Shown here in pieces: positions 26,393 through 36,100 of a stretch of DNA of 47,693 bases. Under the pieces are notes generated by a model, which was given only the letters and a program-made list of their open reading frames with translations, was not told the DNA's origin and ran no database searches. The DNA is from an uncultured Arachnia sp. (GTDB lineage: Bacteria; Actinomycetota; Actinomycetes; Propionibacteriales; Propionibacteriaceae): assembly GCA_947493995.1 (NCBI GenBank), contig CANLTJ010000011.1:1-47693 (forward strand). The letters run 5' to 3'. The first letter of the stretch is position 1. Each line of letters opens with the position of its first letter. The position numbers and the translations under genes are program-made.

Positions 26393-29300
26393 TCAGCGGA
26401 AACGCACGATGTTGTTGAACACCCACTTCTCGACCCGCGTGTAGGTGTAGGACCCGTCTGCGGTCCTGGTGGCCTGGATCGGGTTGGACCAGATCCAGCT
26501 GCGGCAGCCGTTGCGGCCGGTCTCGGCCGTGTCGCACTCGGTCTTCCACTTCCGTGAGTCGCTGGTGAACGTTCCTGCGTTGGCCAGCGGGTTGGTGCCC
26601 CACTTGGCCCTGGTCATCAACGGCAGGTAGGTCAGGTTGTTGAAGTGCCAGCCCGTGTTCGAGACGAACTTGCCGCTCCGGTACTCCAGTTGTGTGGCCC
26701 AGATCTCGGTGCGGCACCGCACCGTTTGGGAATAGGGCTCACACGAGGTGTACCAGTTCCGCCCGTTCACCCGGTGGAAACCGGGGGTGGAGTACAGGTC
26801 CCCTGCCGACGCCGGGGCCGTCACTGTGACGGTGGGTGTGGGCGCCACGGACGGCTCCGGCGACGGCGACACGGATGGCTCCGGCGACGGCGACACGGAC
26901 GGCTCCGGCGACGGCGACACGGACGGCTCCGGCGACGGTTCGGACCTCACTGTGATCGTGATGTCCGACGAGATGGAGTCGTCAGCCCTCGACGTCGCTG
27001 TGATCTCCACCTGACCGACCCGGACTCCCTGGACCAGGCCTGCGTCGTCGACGCTGGCGATCGTGGCGTCGCTGGAGGACCAGGTGACCTCCTGATTGGC
27101 GCCCCCGGGTTGTACGGCGGCAACCAGTTCGGTCGTAGCTCCCACCGTCACCTCTGTTGCGCCGGTGATCGTGACCGCGTCGGGCAGTTCGGTGCCGTAC
27201 ACGTTCACCTCCACGAGACCTGCGGCCCAGCCCGCCGCGCTCGCGTTGTGGTCGTTGATGACACCGTCCACTGCGATCTTCACGTAGCGGTACTTGCCCT
27301 CGCTCCGATCGCTCGTGAACCCCACAACCCGGTTGTTGCTCCTGTCGGCGAGCGTGGACCAATGGGTGCCGTCGTTGCTCCCCAGGATGACGTACTGGCT
27401 GTAGGTCTCTGACCCGTTGTAGCTCCGCCAGCTGATGTCCGTGCGAGACAGGTCGTACTGCTTGCCCAGGTCCACCTGCCACGAGAACGTGGCCGTGTCA
27501 CCCGGGTAGAAGTAGTGGCTGTTGTCGTACGGGCTGGTCGTGTAGTCGATACCGTCATTGGCTGCCCCCGCAGGTGAGATGTCAGGATTCTCACCGGGGT
27601 TGGCGATGCCGTCGCTGTACCCCGCTGACAGGCTGCCGGCAGGGACCGCCGTGGCAGGCTTCCCCCGGGACAGCAGACGCGTGCTGTGGTTCACAATCTC
27701 GCCCGTGTCGGTGTCCAGGGACCAACTGTCCGTGTAGTTGAGCGTGGCCGCGTGGGTCTCCGGATCGATCTCCATGGGGAGCCATACGTAGGTGGACGTG
27801 GCGAGCGCGCCGGCAACCCAGCGGTCTCCCATGTAGACGAGTGAGCTTCCTCCGTCGGACTTCTGCAACGGGAGAATGAACGTTGGCTGACTCTTGAAGG
27901 TGGTGTTGTTGCCCACGTTAATGTTCTCGGACCAGCCATCGGGGTCTGCGAGGTCACTCGTCCAGGCGTACTTCAGCTGGTTGGCGTACCAGCCCGACTG
28001 TCCCGACGTGACGAGGTAATAGACGCCATCCACCTGGGTGATCGCCGCCGCCTCGCGGCTTTCCCCGTTGAACAGCGGATAAGAGTTCTCGTAGTCCGTC
28101 GCCAGGTAGTCCGACGTCAGGGGGTAGATCCGTAGTTGCTCGTGAGCCTCCGCCGAAATGAGCCACCCGTCACCCTCCGCATCCACGTAGACCGTGAAGT
28201 CACGCGACTGGTGCCCGTTGGGAGTGTTGCCGGCTGCGGCATAGGCGGACGCCGCCGACTCGAACTCGGGATATGCACCGCTCTCAACCGTCGCCTCGAT
28301 TGCATCCTCCTGCTCAAGATCCCAGACCGTGCCCTCACCGGGACGGCCGTGGTACTCGACCACGTAGTCACCGTCGATCGTGTCGCTCGTTGCGACGACG
28401 ACCTCGGAGGCGCTGTAGCTGTCGGCCGTTTCCCAGTGCCCCCACAGGACGAACTTCTGCGTGTCCTCGTTGAACAGGAGCTTGGGCCGTTCCACCTTGC
28501 AGGTCGCCGACCCCCGGACGTTGCAGTCCAAACCGGAGGCTTCCGGTACGAGGATCTGCGTCACGAACTCCCAGTTCAGCAAGTCGACGGAGCGATAGAG
28601 GTTGGTGCCGTTGAACGAGGCCTGGTTGTGGGCCTTGTCCTCACCCACCCAGTAGTACGCACCATCGTGCTCCAGGAATCCGCCGCCATGCGCCTGGATG
28701 CTGTTGCCCTCGGTGTCGAACCACGGCTGGCCGACCGGGACGGAGGTGTAGTCACCATCTCTCACGACGATGGTGTAGTCAGCCGTCGCGACCGGGCTCG
28801 ACACGCCGTTGACGACCGCCACGGCCTTCACCATCGCAGACTCCGACAGGGTGAACGGACCCGCGTACTGGCTCCCGTTGATCCTGGTGGGGGTCGTGCC
28901 ATCCGTCGTGTAATGGACGGCGGCTCCGTCCTCTGCGGTGATCGTGACCTGTTGGGCGGTGCCGTAGACGGAGGCTGCCGAAGGGGAGATACTCGGTGTC
29001 CCAACCGTATCGGGACTGAGATCCAGCGTCTGGCGCCCCTCCATGACACCGAACCAGGACACCGTCGCTCCCTGGTATCCGACGTTGGTGATGCGCAGCG
29101 TCACGGCCCCTTCGGACCCCGAGGGGATCGTGAAGGTTCCCGCCACCGTTGAGGAACGGTTCGCCGCGCTGATGTCACCTGCGACGCTTTCGGCGACGTC
29201 ATGCGTGGCTCCCAGAGAGTCCACGACCGTGACCCTGATCTGGCGGTCACCTGCGCTCCACCACTCGTGAAAGCCCAGTGCCGTCGTGTAGGTGCCCGCT

Positions 29301-32300
29301 TCGGGCAGGGTCAGGGTGTAGTCGATGGAGTTGCCGGCACCGTTCTTGCCGTAGAGACCGTTGACCTCCTTCGCCCCCGCGGCCGTGCTGGCTCCGTCCT
29401 GCCCCGAGTACCCCCAGGCCGTCGACGAGGTCGTGGCCTGGTCGGAGGCGTCGTTCAGGAGCGTGTCCCCGAGGAGCCACTTCGCACCGAGGTACGCCGT
29501 GGACGTCCCCGCCGCTGTGCCCGAATCGACGTAGTACACGGTGTCGGGGGCCAGGGTTTCGACTGTGCCGGTGACGTAGCCGGGGAGTCCCTCGACCGTG
29601 CCGTAGATGGTGTAGGTCTTGTAGGGCTTCGCGAACGTCATGCCCGTGAGATCCCAGCTGACCGGGGCCTCGACGACGTCACCATTGGCCGTGTTCACCG
29701 CAACAGTGTCGGGCAGGTCAGCCTCGTCGCCCACGACCACGGCGTATGCCGGTGTCCCTGAGAGGCTGACGGGTGCCTCCCCCGAACGGATCGAGTACTT
29801 CGCCGTCAGCACCTCACTGGTCCCGTCGCCGTTGACTGCGACGGCCCGGATCGTGTGTTCACCCACCTCCGTCAGGGCGATGGGGCCGGTGTAGGGGGTG
29901 TTCTGTGACGTGGGCAGCGAGCCGTCCAGCGTGTAGAAGATCTGCGCCTCCGTGTCGCCGCTGCTCAGGGCGATGCTCTGGGCCGTGTAATAGGTGCCGG
30001 CGATCACGCTGGTCACTGGTACGGATGTCGGGGTGCCGTAAACAGCCACCTCGTGGATGCCGTCGCCCCAGCCTGTGACATCACCGCCGTCCTTGACCTT
30101 CTTCACACCGGTCACGGAGAGCTTGACGTAGCGGTAACTGGTCTCGCTCGTCACCGGATCAATCAGGTAGCCGACGCGGGTGTTCGCGGATCCGTCCACG
30201 AGCTGGGTGAAGGTTGCTCCGTCGAGACTGCCGGAAAGCGTGTATGTGTACGCGGCCTCCGAGCCGTTGACAAGGAAGGTGGTGGTGTCAACCTCGGCGA
30301 TGCGATGCGCAGTGCCAAGGTCGATGACCACATCAACGGGGTAGGCCCCCGACCCCTCATCACCTGAGCGAAAGATGCCGGACGATGCCAAGTCTGCACC
30401 GTCGGTGATGACGCTCTCGTCGTTGTGGACCGACGCGCCGTCGACCGATACCGATACGGGCTGACCGAGCGAGACCTGGCGCCCTGCCTGGACGGGAACC
30501 AACCCCGTGCCGGGGTAGTACTCGACGGTGCTGTAGTAGTCCATCGAGGCGAAGCCCTCGTTGAAACTGACCGGCAACAGGCGCGGATAGTTTCCGGTGC
30601 TCTCGTCCGGGGACCAGTTGGCACCCCAGCGCCACCCATAGAGCCCGAAGGAGTCGTCACCGAACTCCCCCAGACCCGTTGACTGGGTCCCGTAGGTGGC
30701 CGCGTTACCGATTTCGCGGAGGGGGCTCCAGGGACCAGCCAGCGAGGAGGCGGAGGCGTACTTCGCCTGGCTCGGATACCAGCCCGACGCCCTTGAGCTG
30801 AAGAAATAGTAGGTGTCGCCCTCGTGGACGATGGTGGGTGTCTCACGGCTCTGACCCTCGAAGGCCATCGACACCAATGACTCCGGGGCTGTCCAGTCGT
30901 CATTCAGTTGGTAGATCGCGATGTCCGCGTTCGTGTTGGTGGCACTGGCGATGTACGCCGAGCCGTCGTCGTCAACGAAGAGCGACATGTCCCTGGAGTC
31001 GCGTCCGAGAGGGCGCTCACTGTGTGTGACGGTCAGATCCCCGCCCGGTGTGACCTCCGCGAGGAACAACTCGCCGTCGGAATAGTCCGACGCGTTCTCC
31101 CGGTGTGCAGCGATGATGACGTTCCCGGTTGCAGGGTTGAGGCGGGCACCGAAACCCTCGAGTTTTGAATCCTCGAGGGTGGTGAGCACACGGGCGGAGC
31201 CGAACTCGCGCCCGTTGCTGGAGGTCGCCTCCGAAATGGTGACGCTGCCGTCGCTGGCCGAGGTCGTGTATTCGTAGTACGAGTCGCCAACCTTGACGCC
31301 TCGTGCGAGCCCAAGATCGTTGCCGTTGGTGGTGTTGTCCCATACGACAGGCACGCCCTGGGGCGTGAAGGGTGTGGCGGCGACCGGGGGCGTCGTGCTC
31401 AGGGCCTCGTCACCGTGGAAGGCCGTGACCGTGTAGGTGGCGGTGTCCCCCACGTCGAGGCCGTAGTCATCGACGGTGTCGCCGGACGAACGCGCGATCA
31501 GCTCGTCCCCGCGCCGCACCTCGTAGCGAGTTGCTTCGGCGACTGCCTCCCACGTGATCTTGACATTGTTGGCGTCGCCCTCGTCCGCCAGCTTGAACGG
31601 GGTGGCAGTGGCCGCCCACACCCCGATCGTGAGCGCAGCCGACGTCACTGTGCTGGCGTCATCGCCGCGCACCGCAATGGCCTTGACAGTGGCGCTCTGG
31701 CTGATCGAGAACGGCTTCGAGTACTGGAGGCTCTCTGGTGTCGGATCGGTACCGTCCAGCGTGTAGAAGATCTCCGCCCCGTTCGTGGGGGAGGTGATCG
31801 TGACCAACGTCGCCCCGCTGAAGGTCCCCGAGCCGGGACTGATCACCGGTGCCTGCGTTGTGTTGGACATCTCGGCGACGCCGATCCAGCTGACAACGGG
31901 GAATCCACCGCTCACCTGGCTGAAGGAAAGTCGGTACTCCCCCGCCGTGCTGGCTTCGACGGCGGCGGACGCGGTCTCGATCGCGCCCTTGGCAAGCTGA
32001 AGATCTGTGGCGACAGGCGTCGACGTCCCGTCAGGCGCGATGAGCGAGACGGCCATCGTGCGTCCCGGCGAATTCCACCACTCCCAGGCACCGATGGTGA
32101 TCGAGAACATGCCCTTCGGCAGATCGAGCACGTAGGAGGCGGGGTTGTCATCCGCATACAACCCGGTGGCGTCCTTGGTGGGGGCGACGTCCGTCACGAC
32201 CACCCAGTCGTCATTGTTGCCCGTCGTACCACCGAGGTCATAACCCCACGTGGCGGTGTCGGTGAACTCCTGGTCGCCGACGCCGTTGACCAACGTGCCC

Positions 32301-32710
32301 GAACCTTCCGCTCCGGCCAGATCCGCCACTGCGTCGAATTCTGGCGACGTGCTCGCACCGGAGTCGATGAAGTACAGCAGGTCCGACGGGACCACCTCGA
32401 CGGCGGCATTGACGGTGTCACCGGTGTCCAGGGTGCCCACTGCGGAGGAGGTTGCATAGGCTGCGGACGTGTCCACCGGCCCCCATGTCACGTCGTGCTG
32501 CGTACCGTCCACTGTGACGGTGTCAGGCAGGGTGGTCTCATCTGTGCCCAGGTATGCGGCTGCATGCACCGCTCCGGTGTCGGGCGCCACCACTGCGGCG
32601 CTTGCCCGGGGTGATGCACCCGGAGCAACCAGCAGTGCCGCAGTGACCGCAACAACGGTCGCCAGCGTGATGGGTGACGTGGCAAGCGATCGACGTGACG
32701 TCTTCGTCAT
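26393..32710 (-). CDS. Giant secreted protein with two GH43-like domains (GH43_24-type exo-beta-1,3-galactanase plus divergent GH43)
   Basis: This protein has 2105 residues. Order by rough residue: signal peptide 1-38; Ig-like and sugar-binding-like module 40-283; CHB_HEX-type domain 285-363; fibronectin-like 367-443; divergent GH43 propeller 450-743 (SRDMSLFVDDDG, SRETPTIVHEGDTYYFFSSR); F5/8-type module 750-897; CHB_HEX 900-977; second Ig/sugar-binding pair 980-1227 (repeat of the first); CHB_HEX 1235-1313; GH43_24 domain 1323-1673; F5/8 module 1680-1838; Big_2 1840-1920; PEPSVSPS linker; C-terminal four-cysteine domain from 1968. The second catalytic domain has the subfamily signature NSIQAHGGGFLEHDGAYYWV and probable acid Glu1553 (SREAAAI); the first lacks the AHGGG entry motif. 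The start MTKTSRRSLA has AGGA nine bases upstream; the longer frame crosses the operator. The end of the gene is the right copy of the inverted repeat. Confidence 0.9.
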   Translation of the reverse strand: MTKTSRRSLATSPITLATVVAVTAALLVAPGASPRASAAVVAPDTGAVHAAAYLGTDETTLPDTVTVDGTQHDVTWGPVDTSAAYATSSAVGTLDTGDTVNAAVEVVPSDLLYFIDSGASTSPEFDAVADLAGAEGSGTLVNGVGDQEFTDTATWGYDLGGTTGNNDDWVVVTDVAPTKDATGLYADDNPASYVLDLPKGMFSITIGAWEWWNSPGRTMAVSLIAPDGTSTPVATDLQLAKGAIETASAAVEASTAGEYRLSFSQVSGGFPVVSWIGVAEMSNTTQAPVISPGSGTFSGATLVTITSPTNGAEIFYTLDGTDPTPESLQYSKPFSISQSATVKAIAVRGDDASTVTSAALTIGVWAATATPFKLADEGDANNVKITWEAVAEATRYEVRRGDELIARSSGDTVDDYGLDVGDTATYTVTAFHGDEALSTTPPVAATPFTPQGVPVVWDNTTNGNDLGLARGVKVGDSYYEYTTSASDGSVTISEATSSNGREFGSARVLTTLEDSKLEGFGARLNPATGNVIIAAHRENASDYSDGELFLAEVTPGGDLTVTHSERPLGRDSRDMSLFVDDDGSAYIASATNTNADIAIYQLNDDWTAPESLVSMAFEGQSRETPTIVHEGDTYYFFSSRASGWYPSQAKYASASSLAGPWSPLREIGNAATYGTQSTGLGEFGDDSFGLYGWRWGANWSPDESTGNYPRLLPVSFNEGFASMDYYSTVEYYPGTGLVPVQAGRQVSLGQPVSVSVDGASVHNDESVITDGADLASSGIFRSGDEGSGAYPVDVVIDLGTAHRIAEVDTTTFLVNGSEAAYTYTLSGSLDGATFTQLVDGSANTRVGYLIDPVTSETSYRYVKLSVTGVKKVKDGGDVTGWGDGIHEVAVYGTPTSVPVTSVIAGTYYTAQSIALSSGDTEAQIFYTLDGSLPTSQNTPYTGPIALTEVGEHTIRAVAVNGDGTSEVLTAKYSIRSGEAPVSLSGTPAYAVVVGDEADLPDTVAVNTANGDVVEAPVSWDLTGMTFAKPYKTYTIYGTVEGLPGYVTGTVETLAPDTVYYVDSGTAAGTSTAYLGAKWLLGDTLLNDASDQATTSSTAWGYSGQDGASTAAGAKEVNGLYGKNGAGNSIDYTLTLPEAGTYTTALGFHEWWSAGDRQIRVTVVDSLGATHDVAESVAGDISAANRSSTVAGTFTIPSGSEGAVTLRITNVGYQGATVSWFGVMEGRQTLDLSPDTVGTPSISPSAASVYGTAQQVTITAEDGAAVHYTTDGTTPTRINGSQYAGPFTLSESAMVKAVAVVNGVSSPVATADYTIVVRDGDYTSVPVGQPWFDTEGNSIQAHGGGFLEHDGAYYWVGEDKAHNQASFNGTNLYRSVDLLNWEFVTQILVPEASGLDCNVRGSATCKVERPKLLFNEDTQKFVLWGHWETADSYSASEVVVATSDTIDGDYVVEYHGRPGEGTVWDLEQEDAIEATVESGAYPEFESAASAYAAAGNTPNGHQSRDFTVYVDAEGDGWLISAEAHEQLRIYPLTSDYLATDYENSYPLFNGESREAAAITQVDGVYYLVTSGQSGWYANQLKYAWTSDLADPDGWSENINVGNNTTFKSQPTFILPLQKSDGGSSLVYMGDRWVAGALATSTYVWLPMEIDPETHAATLNYTDSWSLDTDTGEIVNHSTRLLSRGKPATAVPAGSLSAGYSDGIANPGENPDISPAGAANDGIDYTTSPYDNSHYFYPGDTATFSWQVDLGKQYDLSRTDISWRSYNGSETYSQYVILGSNDGTHWSTLADRSNNRVVGFTSDRSEGKYRYVKIAVDGVINDHNASAAGWAAGLVEVNVYGTELPDAVTITGATEVTVGATTELVAAVQPGGANQEVTWSSSDATIASVDDAGLVQGVRVGQVEITATSRADDSISSDITITVRSEPSPEPSVSPSPEPSVSPSPEPSVSPSPEPSVAPTPTVTVTAPASAGDLYSTPGFHRVNGRNWYTSCEPYSQTVRCRTEIWATQLEYRSGKFVSNTGWHFNNLTYLPLMTRAKWGTNPLANAGTFTSDSRKWKTECDTAETGRNGCRSWIWSNPIQATRTADGSYTYTRVEKWVFNNIVRFR
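26406..26803 (-). repeat. 398-bp inverted repeat, right copy
   Basis: Exact reverse complement (by eye) of 25443-25840, encoding the C-terminal domain of the dual-GH43 protein. The two proteins differ only in the final residue of this domain (Lys versus Arg), just outside the repeat. Confidence 0.92.
26847..26940 (-). repeat. 24-bp tandem repeat encoding the PEPSVSPS linker
   Basis: Just under four units of 24 bp (plus-strand unit acggacggctccggcgac followed by ggcgac), with one base change in the second unit. They encode repeated Pro-Glu-Pro-Ser-Val-Ser-Pro-Ser, a flexible linker before the C-terminal domain. Such repeats change copy number easily. Confidence 0.85.
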
Positions 32711-32737
32711 ATGGTCTGTCCTTTGCGAGGAAGAAAA

Positions 32738-32753
32738 ATGGTTGCGCAACCAT
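32738..32753. promoter_or_regulatory. LacI operator, site 4 (perfect palindrome)
   Basis: ATGGTTGCGCAACCAT, 27 bases upstream of the dual-GH43 start codon and 12 bases after its predicted -10 element. Confidence 0.8.
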
Positions 32754-32765
32754 CCAATTGCTCTG

Positions 32766-32794
32766 ACGATAGCGCTCGACGTGCCACGTGTCCA
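32766..32794 (-). promoter_or_regulatory. Candidate promoter of the dual-GH43 gene
   Basis: On the minus strand, TGGACA (32789-32794) and TATCGT (32766-32771) are 17 bases apart, matching five and four of six consensus bases. The operator follows within about 12 bases, as at the other promoters of the locus. Confidence 0.55.
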
Positions 32795-33030
32795 GAGCCC
32801 CGCGCCCCTGTGAGCCCAGCCACAAGCACCCCGCCACCGCTCCAGCTGGGAGGGGCGATGCCCCCTGACTCGACGTGGTCCGCGCCCGTGTCCCTTGACG
32901 AACCGCAGTTCCACGCCTTACAGTCGTGGACCAAGGAGCCCGGGTCGATGGTCGACCTGCTCCTGGAAGCGTCCCAATTGGCTACCAATGGCTCTGGGCG
33001 ACACCCCCCACCCTGCCGACAGGCAAGGGC

Positions 33031-33059
33031 TCGACATCACTGATGATGGGATGGAAATA
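33031..33059 (+). promoter_or_regulatory. Weak candidate promoter of the 1190-residue GH43 gene
   Basis: TCGACA (33031-33036) and GAAATA (33054-33059) with a 17-base spacer. The operator lies 36 bases further on, so the geometry differs from the other promoters. Tentative. Confidence 0.3.
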
Positions 33060-33095
33060 GTGCAGAAATCCAGACAACCAAGCTCCCGGGCCGTG

Positions 33096-33111
33096 ATGGT
33101 TGCGCAACCAT
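33096..33111. promoter_or_regulatory. LacI operator, site 5 (perfect palindrome)
   Basis: ATGGTTGCGCAACCAT, 20 bases before the chosen start of the 1190-residue GH43 gene. Sites 4 and 5 flank the 384-base divergent promoter region. Confidence 0.8.
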
Positions 33112-33131
33112 TACCCGCGCTGCGATCCCCC

Positions 33132-36100
33132 ATGAGGAGGACGCTTGCGGCCGGATTCGCGGCCAGTCTTCTCGTGACCGGTCTTGCAGTCAGCCCAGCC
33201 TCCGCCGTCCCCGAGGACGCCGACGAGGTCGGCTCGTTCGCCAACGGTGTGACCGTCCACGACACCGATGGCGACGACATCCAGGCCCACGGCGGTGGGT
33301 TCCTCCGGCAGAAGGTCAACCCGGAGACGAACGCACCGGACCCCGACGGCGTGGACACCTATTTCTGGGTCGGCGAGGACAAGTCCAGCAACAGTGCCGT
33401 GGGCAACCCCGTGCATCTGTACAAGTCGGTTGACCTGACCACGTGGGAAGACCTGGGGATCATTCTCGACTCCACGAGCCAGGACGAGGGCGGGAACCGC
33501 CCGTTCAACCACAACAAGGTCGAGCGACCGAAGCTGCTCTACAACGAGGAGTCCGGCAAGTACGTGCTGTGGGTGCACTACGAGACGGCAGCCAGCTACT
33601 CCGCGTCCGAGATTGCCGTCGCGACCGCGGATTCCGTGGCCGGCCCCTACACGCTCAAGGGCGGCGACGACGGCACGAGCGTCCACTTCCGGCCCGGGGC
33701 CGGCGACAATCGCGTCGAGGCCTTCGGAAACCGCTACGGATCCGCGGTCCGCGACTGGGACACGTCGATCTGGAGCAGGGTGGAGGGCGTGTCCGACGTC
33801 AACCCGAGCAGACCCGTGGTCCCCGACTATCCGTACAACGCAAAGCTGTACACCCGGGCGCCCGACGTCACCACGGAAGCCGGGGATGTCGTCGAGGTGC
33901 CGGACGGCAAGGGTGGCATCATCAACGTCACCATGCGGGACGTCACCTCCGCTGAACCACGGACCCAGACGTTCGGGGACAGCAGCGTGGCCGACAGCTA
34001 TGGCTCCAGCGGGTGGGCCTGGTCATTCGAGCTCAACGACATCCAACTCGACACCACTGTCAAGGCAACGACGGTGCGGATGACCGACTACGACACGCAG
34101 TTCTACGATCTGTTCCAGGAGTCCGCCGCCTCTGTGGGGGCCTCCCAGCAGAGTGCCGAGCAACTCATCCGTTATCCCGCCAAGAAGGGCAGCTTCGGCG
34201 CCGAGGCCGCAACCGTCTCGGGACCCGGTGAGGACAACGACATCGATGCAGCGACAACTGTCTCCTCAACGTACGAGATCGTCTCCTCCGGTGCCGACGC
34301 CTTCGATCAGGTGGTCACCCCAGAACTGCATCCCGGCATCGATGAGAAGGCCGATTCAGCGGATGATGCCGTGCTCGTGAACCCGCGTGACATGGTATTC
34401 ATCACCGCCCCCATGAACGTCGGACAGATCTGGTACACCACCGATGGCAGCGAGCCAACGGTCGACGGTTCCACCTCGACGCGCTACTACCAGAACGCCG
34501 GAAACCACATCACGGTCAGTGATCTCGTCGCACCCGGCGAAACCCTGACTGTGAAGGTGAAGTCGTTCCTTGGTGACGCCAACAGCGACACGAGTGAGGT
34601 CACCTATCGGCTGGCCACAGAGGATCAGCGCCAGGACGTGCCGCTCTTCGAGGCGGTGTTCTCGTCCCCGGGCGGGAAGTACACCGGAATTGGGTACAAG
34701 CACATCAACCTGTACTCCCCGACGTTTGGGGCCGAGGTCTACTTCACAGCCGACGGGGTCGATCCCAGGAACGCCCTGCAGGTCAAGGGCGACAACCTTG
34801 GGTACGGTTCGCGCGACTTGACCGTGTGGCAAGACCCGCAAACAGGCAAGGCCTACCTCATCACGGCGCAGGATCACATCTACGTGCGGGTGTGGGAGCT
34901 CAACGCCGACTACACCGACGTCGATGCCACCAAGGAGTACGACATCTACGTCGGCACACACCGCGAGGCCCCCGCCCCGGTACGCGTGGACGATTACGTC
35001 TACCTGTTCACGTCCTCCCAGTCCGGGTGGCAGCCCAACCAGGGCCAGTATGCGAGGACGAAGGATATCGCCGACGGGTTCGAGGTCGAGAGAAAGCTCG
35101 AGGGCATCCAGACTGCGGCCGACTTCGTGGTGCGCGAGAACTTCGACGGGCCCGAGGGCAACGGCGCGTACCCGCAGGACGCTCCCGACGCGACGGCCAC
35201 ATCGGTCGGTCACCGCAACGGTCAGTCCGCATGGTCGGCGCTGCAGCCGTTCGGCGACAACACCAACTACCGCAGCCAGCCAACGCGGATCTTCGACATC
35301 GGCACCTCACAGGACCCTGAGTACCTGTTCTTCGGCGATCGCTGGAACCCCGCGGCCCTGTCGAAGTCGACGTACACGATGTATCCGCTGGAGATCAGCA
35401 ACGACGTTGACGGCCCGCAGGGCGAACCCGGAAACGCGAGGCTCACAGCGGCACCGTCGGTGGACATCGCGCGCACTGCGGACGGCACGCTGCATCTCGT
35501 CCAGCCGAGCACACGCAACCTCGCGCAGGACGAAGGCGTCGTGGTGACGTCGTCGACGCCGGGAGAGCGGGGCGACGGCGAATCCTATGACCCACAGGTC
35601 GTGATCGACGGCGAGGATTGGGATGTCGACAACTATGACGACATCGAGCCGTTCTTCCGCGGAACGGGAGGCAACTACTGGATGACGCTGCAGTTCCCCG
35701 AGCCGGCGGTGATCGACGGCGTCGGCCTCTCGACCCGCCTCATCGGAGGCTCGGAGGCATCGCACTACTACCAGATCCTCGGTAGCAAGGATGGCACCAC
35801 GTGGAAAACCCTGGTCAACGCGGTGGACAACGCCGATTTCGGTTATCAGTACAAGTCCGCCTCGGGTGTCTACTCTTACATCAAGGTCAACATCACCGGG
35901 AACAGTCGAGGCGATTGGGCCTCAGGCGTCTACGAGATCTCCGTCCTTGGTGAGACCTTCGATGCCGACACCTCGGCGCTGGACGATGCCATCGCAGGAG
36001 CCCAGGTGATTCTGACCGATCACCAGGGCGAGTACACCCTGGACAGCATGCTGGTCCTGAAGAGGGCCGTCGATGCGGCGGTCGATCTCCTGGACTCGGG

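Noticed and set aside
26847..26940. Short regular repeats that could suggest CRISPR
   Set aside because: The 24-bp units are directly adjacent without spacers and encode an in-frame PEPSVSPS linker.
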